This document shows, in pieces, positions 24,401 through 34,927 of a stretch of DNA of 64,000 nucleotides. The notes under the pieces are model-generated. The model was not told the origin of the DNA and searched no databases. It saw only the letters and a list, made by a program, of their open reading frames with translations. Source of the stretch: Trochalopteron elliotii (lineage: Eukaryota > Chordata > Aves > Passeriformes > Leiothrichidae). The stretch spans positions 89,910 through 153,909 of the forward strand of contig JANPWX010000152.1 of assembly GCA_024734555.1 (NCBI GenBank). Direction: 5' to 3'. Within the stretch, counting starts at the first letter, position 1; the number at the start of each line of letters is the position of its first letter. A program made the position numbers and the translations under genes.

Positions 24401-26650
24401 TTTTCAATTCTTTACTCAGCCCTTGTAGAGTAAAGTGAGTTTTCAGTGATAGTGTAAGTGTTGAAGGGCTCCTGGGAATAAATATTTACACTGATGTCTC
24501 ACTCTGTAATAAAAGTGAACTGAGAACTTCTGGAAAGACTTTCTGAGACCTCAGACTGATTTTTAGTGATTATTGAGTTTGTATTTGGAATACCTTGGAT
24601 ATCTTGCACTTGCCCAAAAATTCATTTATCTTCTCTTCTTGAAAAGGGTGTTAAAGAAAACCACAGATTTCACTATTTCTGGACCTTCTTCACTCTTGAA
24701 ATCAACATGTGAAATCCACCAAGAACTTTGCTGATCTACTCAGTGACAGGACATGCCTTTTCAGGGTGCTCTTTGGGTTTAACAAATCCTGTCATTCAAA
24801 ACCTCTTCTACAAGAACACTTCAGTATTTTGTGCTGAATTGATGCCCTACGGGTTTATCCTCTTCATTTCATGCAGAGGATCTTCTTGGGTTGTTTATCT
24901 GACCTTTTGTGAATTTTCTCTCCTCCCGATAGACCTGGCATGATAGTCACAGGTAACAATGTTGAAACTCAAAGCTTAGTTCTCTTACCAGAAAGCAAAA
25001 CAACCCTGGCAAAATATTTTCATTTTCATGAGGTCTGGGAGGCGATTGAATTGAGTGATGGCCTCCCTGTGATGTTTTCCTTCTTAGAAATGAATCCATG
25101 TTTACTTATATTTCCTCTTAATTGGATGGCTGAATTTAACTTCTGGCGTGCATTAAGTTATGTAATTAAGGGTTGATTAAAGCTGTGGTTTCAGTTTAGA
25201 ACTCAGCCTGAAGAAACCCAGTATTTTAATAAATCTCATGGCATTGCTCTATTTGTTTCCAATTTTTTTGATTTTCAGAAGACTGCCTTAAATTATTTCA
25301 CTTTTGTGTTTTGGTAAGGCTGCATCGAATTAAAAATCCTGGGTGTAACTTTGCTAATGTTTGGGACTGGAAAGTTAGAGACTTCCTGTTCAAGCATATT
25401 ATATTCCTGACCTCTGCTTTTGCAGTTGGAGAAACAGATGAGCAAATGGGTCATATGGAAAATGGATCAAGTGTCTAGGAAGGGTCATTAATGACTGTGC
25501 AAACAGAATAAAAAAAAAAGAAAAGAAAAGAGCCATAAAGGGAGCAGAATGTTTTATTGCAAAGATTGAGGAAGGAATGTGTGCTGCAAATGCTTTTCAA
25601 ACATGGAGGTAGGTCAGGTTCTGGCAGACTCTGAAGTTCTTCAGCAGAAACTGTAACAGATCATATTAGAAATGTTCATTGAAGACCAACAGCCCATAAA
25701 AGCAGAAAATTCCATTCTCTGTGGGCTTATTCCATTCCCTGCTTTAGGTAAGAGCTGAGCTGGGGAAGAGACTGTAAAAGAACAGTAACACTGGAGAAAA
25801 GAATAGAGGAGGCTTGCTTGGAAATTCTGAAAGCGAATTCTGGAAGCTGAAGACTCAAATAACAACAAAAAGCAATGAAAACCTGAGCTAGATGGATACT
25901 TTTTAGCTCTTGTAGTGAAACTACTCAAAGTTTGAAGAGAGCAGGCCAGAACAGACCAAAAACCAGAAAGAATAGAAAAACATTGTGAGTGCCCATTTTC
26001 TCAGGGGATTTCTCAGGGACTGGGCTGGACATTGCTTTGCTGCAGGCTGTTTTATGTCCCTGAGCCAGAACAGCAATTTGCATGCATGCAGCCCTCCTAA
26101 AAACCAAAGTATCTTTAATTTCCTACAAGCAACTTCCACAGCCAGTGGAACACAAAATAACACGAAGATGTGTGCACACAACAGTTTGGTGTATCTGAAA
26201 GAGCCACTTCCCAAAAAAACCTTGAATAACCAATTTTTTAAATTGCTCTTGTCCTCACGTTTTGGTGTTCTAAGGTGATTTTTTTGGGCTTCTACTTCAA
26301 GGTTAAATACTGTTCCCATGTCTTTGGCTTCTGCTTAACAGGGAGCACATGCAGATTACACATACTCAGGGTTTTCTAGTTGTTGCTCATGGATCTGAAG
26401 TTGATTGAACTGTACCCTCACATTAATCAGGGCAGTGACTGTAATGGGAATCCTCTGTCAAAACACAGAGCCTGACAAAAGGGCTGCTGCAGCAACACAG
26501 TGCACTCTGCTTAAAGCCATTCCTGAACATCACTTGCCTGTGACAAGAAACTAGGTAACTTGTAGCCAGGTTCACCTGGAAGATCCCTTCCAAATGAAAT
26601 TTCTTATTTTTGCCATCTGGATACTGGAACTCAGCTGGGTGTTTTGTGGT
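24401..26650. other. Non-coding unique DNA, nothing recognised
   Basis: No gene was identified. A-rich AAAAG microsatellite at about 25510-25531. The minus-strand open stretch at about 25921-26319 (132 codons) shows no domain, and a second frame is also open across the same DNA. Confidence 0.55.
25510..25531. repeat. A-rich / AAAAG microsatellite
   Basis: A run of about nine A residues followed by AAAAG units. Simple repeat; no sign of a retrocopy upstream on the plus strand was recognised. Confidence 0.65.
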
Positions 26651-26889
26651 TTTAAAATTATTTTATTTTATATTTTATTTTATTAATTTTATTTTATTTT
26701 AAAATTATTTTTATTATTTTTAATGTTATTTATTTATTTTTATTTTTTATTTATTTTATTTTATTATTTTGTTTGCTTTATTTTATTTAATTCTAATTTA
26801 TTTTTTATTTTTTATTATTTTTATTTTTTATTTTTTATTTTTTATTTTATTAAATTTTATTTTATTTCTTTTATTTTTTTATTTTATTG
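26651..26889. repeat. TTTTA/TTTA low-complexity block, about 240 bp
   Basis: The block is almost pure A/T built from TTTTA, TTTTTA and TTTA units, with only a few G or C bases (for example around 26771-26776). It looks like an old expanded TTTTA pentamer array with slippage variants. It encodes nothing. Confidence 0.9.
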
Positions 26890-29275
26890 AAAGGGCATCT
26901 ACTTTCAGCTAATTGCCTGATTGATATGTTGCATGTCCTCAAAAGTTTACTTACTACATGTAAGTCTGCATTTGATTTGAAGGCTGTGTCATGAAAGCTT
27001 TCAATCTTTTTTTTTTTTACTCACCCACAAAAACAGTCCCTATATAACAGAAAATGTTATTTTGTCAGCTTTCAATATGTGAAAACGCTGAGGTGTGCCC
27101 TCACAAGGCAGTTGTTTCATGTGCCTGCATGCCAGAAGATCTTGAAATGTTTTCCAGCTCTTAGAAATTCTACCCAGTTATATTTTAACATTCTTTAGGA
27201 TGGTAGTGGTTCAAATGTTATAGATATATTATCATCAACCAAATACTTTTTTAAAAAAAAATGTTTGACATCTAAACAATGTATTTTTGTGGTGCTCTTC
27301 AAATTTGTGCAGCATGATGTATTTCTTCCTGAGTGCCTGTATCTTCTTGAAGGGTTAAGTTACAGGAAATACTTATTAGAAATACCTTTTGCCCAAAACT
27401 TTAACTTGCAGTTAAAGGTAGAATGAAAAACAAGAAAGTAATTACACTGCTTTATAAATAGAGGAACTCTGAAGTGTGAATCTGGATTTTTGGTATGAGG
27501 AACCTCCCTCTTCTGCTGCTGAGGGACCATACAACTCCTTTAAATCGTTAGAAAATGAAATTATTTAATGTTCTAGGTTCAAGCATTTTTTTTTCAGTTT
27601 CTTAAAACTCTTGGGAAATACTCCTTTTCAGAAAAAAATATATTTTTAAGTAATATTTCAACAACTCCCAAACTGAAGTGTTGCACATGACCATTGTGAA
27701 AATCCATATTTCTTTCTCATGGAGCTGATGGATTAAGGGTTTGACTGGAAATGAAAAAATAACTAATTATTTTCTCTAAAGCTGCTTCAGACTGTCTGTC
27801 TTCCCCTTGGCAAATCTTGCTGGGAAAAAAATTGAGTATGGTTTTAGAATTACCACTTCTGCCACAGTTCTAATAATGGGGTGCTGGAAGTTTTAGTAAC
27901 TTCAGATCAAGTTTATTGCTAATAATTTATTATTACTATTACTTCAGGTGAAGATGAAGAATGATTAAAAAAATATTGACTAAACCTGGTAAAACTAAGG
28001 ATATGTTTATTGAAAATCAAAGACATGCAGTCACTTTATTTCAGGGTTTATTTTTTACTTAAAAGAAATATTTTGGCACTATAGGTGTAATTTTTTCTCC
28101 ACAGATTTAGTTTTTTATTCCAATGTTACTACAAACAGGCTTAGAGAGGGATAAGAACTACTTTTCTGTAAGAACCAAGACTAACATGAAGAACATTGCT
28201 AATTTCTGAAACATGTGGGATTTTTTTTTGTAGTGGAACACTGATTTTCATGCTTTCTAATCTGGAAATACAGTGTTTGTTTTCATGCTCTTCCCATGTA
28301 CACATATATCTCTCAACAAAGGATTAAGAAATATAAGGAAATAAAAATATTTTTATTTTTTCAGTGAAAAATTTCTTCAGAATACTCACATTTCTGACAA
28401 CTGCTCCATTTGTATGAAGAGCTCACGTTTTTAAAATGGAAAACTGTTGTTTTTGAGGTTTTTTTTCAGAATATATTCAACCAGACACAAATCCAATATT
28501 TTGAGAAAAACAAATATGCTTCTGGAAGGTAAACTATAACAGTGAGCTGTTGAAGTAATTTGAGGTATGTGGGTTCTTTGTTGCCCCCAGCATTTAAAAA
28601 CCAAACCATGCTTTTACTTGTACTTTTCCTGAATGTAGCAAAGTTTCCATATATCTTTAATTTCCTTGTACTACTATGAAAATTATCCTCCTGTAGCTCA
28701 ATTTATGGCAATATTTATGGTGCAGGCACTTGCATACTCTACAGAAAATCAATATAATCATGCCATGAGACTGCATCATAATAGACTTCATAGATTACTA
28801 CCATTTAATACCACAACATTTTTCTTTAGAGCTGTCAGATTTTTTTTCCCTCTATGGTATAGAAAGGGAAAACTAAGAAAGGAAAGAATTACTAACCAGA
28901 AGAGTCAAGAATTTAAGTCAACTTTGGGAAAGAAGTGAGGTATTTTGATCTGTAAAAGATAGGTGAATTTCAATCACTAGGATTTACCTGACAGGCTGTT
29001 GAAATTAATGACTCCATGCAAACATTTCAGGCTGTTAAAATTAATGCTTACATTAAAGAGTGTGAATCTGAAGCCTTTTTTTACAACAAAGGTGTTATTT
29101 AAAAAGACAAGGAGTCAAATTCAGCTCCTTTGATTTCTGAAAGAAATTTGCTTACATCTGAATTTGACATTGCACTTGAATCTGTGGGTAGACTAAAAGT
29201 GTTTTTTTTTTCTTTTACTGACATAAATGGGATTTGTTGGTTGTGTTTCCAATTCCTGTTTTTTCAGATGCAATT
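26890..29275. other. Non-coding AT-rich unique DNA
   Basis: No gene, RNA gene or known transposon was seen. The density of A/T runs is high throughout. A two-copy 19-bp direct repeat lies at 28992-29046. Confidence 0.55.
28992..29046. repeat. Two 19-bp direct repeats, 36-bp period
   Basis: CAGGCTGTTGAAATTAATG at 28992-29010 recurs with one change (G to A) at 29028-29046. Each copy ends in AAATTAATG, a homeodomain-like word. It could be a small tandem duplication or a paired binding site. Confidence 0.6.
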
Positions 29276-29278
29276 TCT

Positions 29279-29301
29279 AATACTTATTTCTAATAAGTAT
29301 T
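29279..29301. repeat. Perfect 10-bp inverted repeat
   Basis: The arms AATACTTATT and AATAAGTATT flank a 3-nt centre, TCT. Inverted repeats this short in AT-rich DNA are not rare, and there is no evidence of a transcript. Confidence 0.7.
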
Positions 29302-29486
29302 TAAGATATATATTTTCTAATATAATCATTTTAGATATAACCCATATAAACCGTGCACAGTTTCTACAACTGCTTTTTACGTCCAGCCGCTGTATGGGCA
29401 GGGACATAAAGACAACAAAGCATAAAATATTCTGCATCCAAAGAGCTGTTCTTTGCTGGAGCACTGGAACACAACCTTCTTTTTCC

Positions 29487-29508
29487 AGTGCCATCTAGAG
29501 GAGGCACT
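29487..29508. promoter_or_regulatory. CTCF-like site candidate
   Basis: CCATCTAGAGGAGG at 29491-29504 matches the CTCF form CCMYCTAGYGGYNG at most positions, the A for Y substitutions being the exceptions. It is also enclosed by the complementary hexamers AGTGCC and GGCACT. It lies just upstream of the candidate enhancer at 29570-30060. Motif evidence only. Confidence 0.25.
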
Positions 29509-29569
29509 TTTAAAATATTTCCCAGCCTTTAGAAGGGCAGGAAACACCCAGGAGAAGCTGGAGTGATGC

Positions 29570-30060
29570 TCTCCCCACCTTCTGTCAGGCTCTCCTCCCT
29601 GCTGCCAGCCCGGGGATTTGAGCCACCTCCCCGATGTTTTGATGTTTTGGTGGTTTCGTGATTGCCACCAATTTCCTGCAGCCAAAACATGAATTTGTCA
29701 TAACTCCGAGCCCGTGAAAAACTAATTGAAATAAATCGGCCGTGACCACTTAGGGCCAATTGTGGTGCTTGGTAAAAAAAAAGGGGGTAATGGAACATCA
29801 TAATTAGGGGCTGTTTCACGGCCCTCACCTGAAATTTTTTGCACAGATCTGGGCCTGCTGGGCTGCTTAAGTAAGAATTTGCACGCTAACTAGGGATATT
29901 TGATCCACCTCAGTGTCAAGAGCTTCCATAAGTTTAAAAATTAAAGAAGCGGGGAGTCTCCGCTGGGCCGCGGTCGGCGGCTTGATTCAGGTTTTATTAT
30001 CAGCAGTGCCTCTATAATAAGCAGGAACTGTCCTCTTGGATTAGCTCTGCCTCAGCAGCT
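29570..30060. promoter_or_regulatory. Candidate conserved developmental enhancer
   Basis: This is the most enhancer-like sequence in the window. It is non-repetitive and holds many retained CpGs (CTCCGAGCCCGTG, AATCGGCCGTG, GGGCCGCGGTCGGCGG) beside AT-rich homeodomain words (AACTAATTG, CATAATTAGGG) and a CACCTG E-box. Islands of CpG retention next to TAATTA-type sites outside any gene are typical of ultraconserved-type vertebrate elements. The near-palindrome GCGGGGAGTCTCCGC lies at 29949-29963. A minus-strand open frame at about 29529-29828 is incidental. Sequence texture supports the call; conservation was not measurable. Confidence 0.4.
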
Positions 30061-33000
30061 GCCCACTCTGCATCTCCCTCCTCCCCTGCCTCTTGCTGGA
30101 AATGGAAGAGGCCATCTGCAGGTTTTAGCTTGCTTTTCAGGCTTGGATTCTGGGGTGGAAAAAAGGAAAAATACGTCGTTGTCTTCCCGCAAAATGGTCT
30201 TGCTTTCAGACCTGGAAAAATCCTTCTCTGCCCTCCTGCCCTTTATTTTTTTACTCTTCATGTCCTGTGTGGTTTTAAATGGATGGATTGCAGAATGGCA
30301 AATGTGGAACTAGATAGCAAACATGAAATTTAGCCTAATGACTGGGCTTTTCTCAGTTGAGAACCAGTGGGATTTATCTCCTCTGTAAATAGCAGAGTGC
30401 ATTGCGATGATAAAGCTTTTCTAGATAGAAACACAATCATTAAACAGCTGCACATCCTTGTTTATTTTGCAGGAATTGAACTTGATGTGCTCTTTCATCT
30501 CCTTTACACTTTAGTGGCTTGTGACTACATAGATGAACATGAACTGCATAAAATATTTAAATACAATAATGAAAAGGCATTGCTATTGTTTTGGTGCTTT
30601 CTACAATGCTAATGGATTAACTACCACAATGATTAATCTTTGGTGATCTCTCCTTGGTAAAGTCTGGAGCTTATTATTAATTGTTATTATTGGCCTCCTG
30701 ATACGAGCGTTGTGAGCTTGTTACATTGCTCAGAGAGTCCACAAAAAATCTGTAAGAGCTCAAGTAGAGACTGACAAAAGCTCCTGCTTCAACAGGAGGG
30801 AGATTTTTAAGTTCCCTGAGGTCACCATCCCGTGACATGAGAGGACACTTAAGTCACTGAAGCAACGAACTCTTTCCAAAGTCATTAAAACAATAAATCT
30901 GTCAGGGAAAATTGAATTTGGAAACAAATTTATCCATGAGAAAATTCTTGTTTGAAGTGCTATCTGGGCATTCGATGCATTTTATGGTTTGCAATGAAAC
31001 AACTTGCATCAAGAATTCTCATGGCAAACAATAACAGTGACAAACAGAACAACTTGCTTTAGCTCAGGTGAGAGATCATAAGGGTTGATTTTTAATTTTT
31101 ACTTTTTCACCTGAGTGCAGTCCAAGTAAAAACCATCTCCTTTAGATCCTGAGGCTGGTGATGAATGCAAAGTTGTAAACTTCCAATATATATTTTTTTA
31201 TCTTTAAGGCCAGTGTTTATAGAAAGAAAGATGAAATACAAAGATGGTGACATGGTTTTTTGATAGGAAATAAGTAATATTTTGCCTTTTATTCAGTAAA
31301 AAATAATACAATTTAAAAACTCTAGCCTGTTTATTTTGTGAACAGTTGGGTCTTTTTAAGGGAATAAAATCCCCCAAACCCTTAATAATAAATTTAGGAC
31401 AACTACAAGGTCATATTAGTTTCAGTAAACCACTCTTTATTCTTGAACAGCAAAATAGACAATCCCAAAAGACAACCTATAATCAGTGGAGTTAATTCAA
31501 CAAACTAAGCATTGAGTCGTAATTTGGAGGTCGCAAAAGTATTCAAAACTTAGGCTTATATAATTTACCTTTTAACATCCAAAGATTTCAAGTCCTAATA
31601 ATCTCTCTACTGTTTAAAAATCAGGGCTTGATGTATGGCTCAAAATATTTAAGAAATGTGAAACTAGAAGAGAGAAATTGAGATCATCTTTATAATGTTA
31701 CATAATATTCTAAGCATTTTTTTCTATAGATAGAGTTCTTCCTGCTGTTCTTACTCAGAAAAATAACGTCTCTTGAAAGCTGGGTTGGAGATGCCAAAAC
31801 AGGAAAACAACTTGGATTTGAGAAAGGAGTAAAAGGTATATTAAATGCTTTTAAAAAAGCCACAAAACAAAGTAAATTGCTCTGGAAGTTGATCTATTGC
31901 TCATGTATATTATGGCTTTTTAAAGAATGAAAAGTCAGGAGCCCCTTAATACACTGTGAAAGCTTTGGACTTGGCTTGATGTAATTATTGGTGTTCTGAA
32001 ATGTATTTGCTTTCAGGATACCCCTTGCAGCAGGCTGGAGAACCATCAGTCATTTATTACCACACTAATGCTCTGCTGTGACTTTGTTCCTATGGCTTCT
32101 GGACCCACATGGAATCATCTGGAGACTGATATAAATCCTGCTCCATTCATTTTGATCTTGTTCTTGTAGCCCCTTTTTTATTTGTTTTTTTAATCAAAAA
32201 TACATGACGTGGAAAATTGATGCTGTAGTCTCTGAACTAATAGCAGATGCTTTGTTTAATTTCCAAATTAGGCAGTATTTCTATTTTTTTTTTTTGTTAT
32301 ATTGCATGTGCTAATGGTGTTTAAGGGTGGGGGTTTATTTGGAAAAGCAAGGCGGGGAAGGCAAATAATGTAGTGTGCCATGCCTGCCTGGCTGAACTCT
32401 CCCTGGTTTACTGCATTATTAAATATTGCATAAATTATTCAATGTCCTTTATATCAAACAAATATTTTTTTGCAAGCGGGATTGTGTGAACAAACGGGTG
32501 TTAAGCAAAGCCCCCAGACAGAAATGAAATGGCACTTCCTTTTCATTCCTTGTGAAGAACCAATGCTCTCCTCCTCCTTTTTATTTATTTATTAATATCA
32601 TTCAGAGGAAAGGAAAAATAGTGACAATTAGGTGGAATGCTCACTTTTGGTGTGATATTAAAATATTGTCTTTCTGAGGCAGCCAGAATGTGGCACAGAA
32701 CGTGACATTCAGTGTAAAGGGAAAGGCAAATGCAGCCCATGGTCTGGGCTGCCCTCAGTGGCAGCTGAGTTTCTCTCACGCTGCTGATTTTGGTGTTTTG
32801 GAAACCACTTTAGGAGTGAAGCCTGATGGAATGGCAGCAAAATGTGCTCCAGAGGAGAGAGGGGCTTGCTGGGAGAGGCAGATGACACCACACCAAGTGC
32901 AGCCGTGGCCATGGGTTCAACCACAAGCATCTAAAAGCCAAAGAATGCCTTTTTTGTTTTTTAATTTGCCTTTTTAATCTCTTTGTGTAGGGCACCTCAG

Positions 33001-34908
33001 GCATCTTCCTCGTGTGAAAAGTGCTGTTATAAGCAGGAAGATGACAATCTTGGGGTGTTATTTGTTTATCAGCAAAAATACCTGCTGGTTCAGGCCCCCA
33101 AAAAGAGGCTGTTGGGGAGGCATATGGAAATGGGGGTGGAGGGGAGGAAAAAGCCATGGTATGGAATAAAAAAAATTTGCTTTTAATGCACAGGCGAGGT
33201 GGCTGGGAGGGGGAAGGGTTTTCTGGTTTGTTTTGCTTTTTTTAAACAAAGGGGAAGGTTCCCTGTTCAAGCACTTGTTCTGAATGTTGCGTGGTCAGAT
33301 TAGCCATGCTGCTCTGAGCAGTTTAAGGAGGTCTGGGAACTCAGAGTTGCCTTCCTCTGCCTCCCCAACCATAGCCACAGCCAGGAGCTGAGCTAAATAG
33401 CAGAGAAGTGTGCACGCAGGCAGGAATAAAGGCCCCTAATTGTAGAATGAGGAGTTGGGAATGCATTGCTGAGGTTTGTGCATCTTTCCTTTCGGAATAA
33501 CTGGAAATGTGTCGGAAGGCGGAACTGGGCTGGTGAGGTCAGGGAGAGAAGGGAAGCTCCAGGCTTCATTCCTTGATTTTGTTCTTCACCTTCTCACACA
33601 TAAAGGGGTCAGTGGAGGGAATTCCCATGCCTGATCTATGGAGAGCTGGGAAGGAAGCAAGGATTTATTGAGTGGCTCTTTTTGTCGCTTACTTTTTCTT
33701 TACAAAGATGTTTGTGTCACTAAGGGCAAACCTCTGTCTTGTGGAAAGCACTTCACAGATTCACTGCTCAGTACAGACACAATCTGATTTTTATTTTGGT
33801 TTAATTTTTTGGATGGTGGTGTGGGATTTGCCTTGAGCACCTCCCTGTTTCCTTGTGCGTGTATGTATCTGGTTTTTCCTTGGAGATGCCTGGATTCAGT
33901 TTGTTTTTATTCTGGCAGAACACATGGGGTGGGTTCTGTCACTTGGCCTCAGCCTGCCCTGCACTGCATGCAATATTATGGAAACCTTGGAGAGCAGCAT
34001 CTCTTTTAGTGGTGCCCAAAGGTGCAAATGAAGTGGAATTGACACATCAGAGGCTGCTCCTGCATCCACAGTTTTTCCAATTGCACCTTGGAAAAATAAA
34101 TACTCGAGTGCCACGTGCTATTTGATTTCTGAGCAAGGGGCTCGCTGGAGTTGCTGTTATCAACAAAGTCAGACTGTACAAAGGGAAGTGTTTATAATTA
34201 TTTACTCTGCTGCAGCAACATCCACGGGGTGTGAGCAGGAAGGGGCACCCTCTGTGCTTCCAGTCGTGTAAACAGAGGAAATCATACTTCTGGCTACTGG
34301 GAAGTTTATAGCCTTAAACCCTGTTTTTTTTCTTTAATCCTAAATCTAAGCAATAATCAGCCTTTCCTCCAGCAGAGGATTTTTCTTTTCATGAAAACTT
34401 AAATATTTGCCTTGCACCAGCCAGTTAAATTTTTAAATATTGGGTTCCTCTTTGTGGAATATGAGATAATGTGGGACAATATGAACGGGTGCAAAACGAA
34501 GGGAGCAGGGGCAGGATTTTTAAACTTCACGAAAAGATGCTGCTTACAAACTTAATGATGTTTCATTTTCATGGACATTGTTCAACACAAAAAATTAAAT
34601 AATTTCTGTTAGTTTGCTAACTGGACGATGTTGGACCTGCGCTGTGTGAAATGTACTCAGAGAATTATTTTATTTGTGTGTTCCACTGCTCTGAAATCAC
34701 TCTTGCTCTGGTCCTAAAATTCCCTCTGTTCCTGATGATCTCCAATAGATCCTTATTTGATCTCTAAGAGGAAAAGAATCATATTAAAAGCTACATAGAG
34801 AAGCAGCATTTTTTGTTTTATTTTAAGTTCCAAAGTCTACTTTTTCTGGACAATTGTTGTAATTAATTTTTTTTGAGCTATAACAATTCTTTAAGTTTTT
34901 TTTTCTTT
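30061..34908. other. Non-coding unique DNA with scattered motifs
   Basis: No coding gene is supported. The stretch 30360-30730 has a conserved-element texture, with an acceptor-like TTTATTTTGCAG at 30461-30472, but no donor or recognisable protein follows. The minus-strand open stretch at about 32810-33157 shows no domain. The 19-bp motif at 30612-30630 is described as a feature pair. Confidence 0.5.
30612..30630 (+). promoter_or_regulatory. 19-bp repeated motif, copy 1 (GGATTA plus ACCACA)
   Basis: The sequence ATGGATTAACTACCACAAT occurs here and again, identically, at 34909-34927. It contains GGATTA, the core bound by OTX/PITX/GSC-type homeodomains, and ACCACA, the RUNX core, five bases apart. 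The flanks of the two copies are not clearly homologous. Composite-site function is inference. Confidence 0.35.
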
Positions 34909-34927
34909 ATGGATTAACTACCACAAT
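34909..34927 (+). promoter_or_regulatory. 19-bp repeated motif, copy 2 (GGATTA plus ACCACA)
   Basis: Identical to 30612-30630 across 19 bases and in the same orientation, 4.3 kb away. Upstream is a T-rich run, and downstream is TACTTTATAATTTTC, which differs from the first copy. It may be a shared composite binding site or a chance match favoured by AT-rich composition. Confidence 0.35.

Noticed and set aside
30461..30612. Acceptor-like TTTATTTTGCAG followed by an open frame, as a possible exon
   Set aside because: The frame is also open upstream of the acceptor, there is no donor match, and the translated peptide has no known domain.
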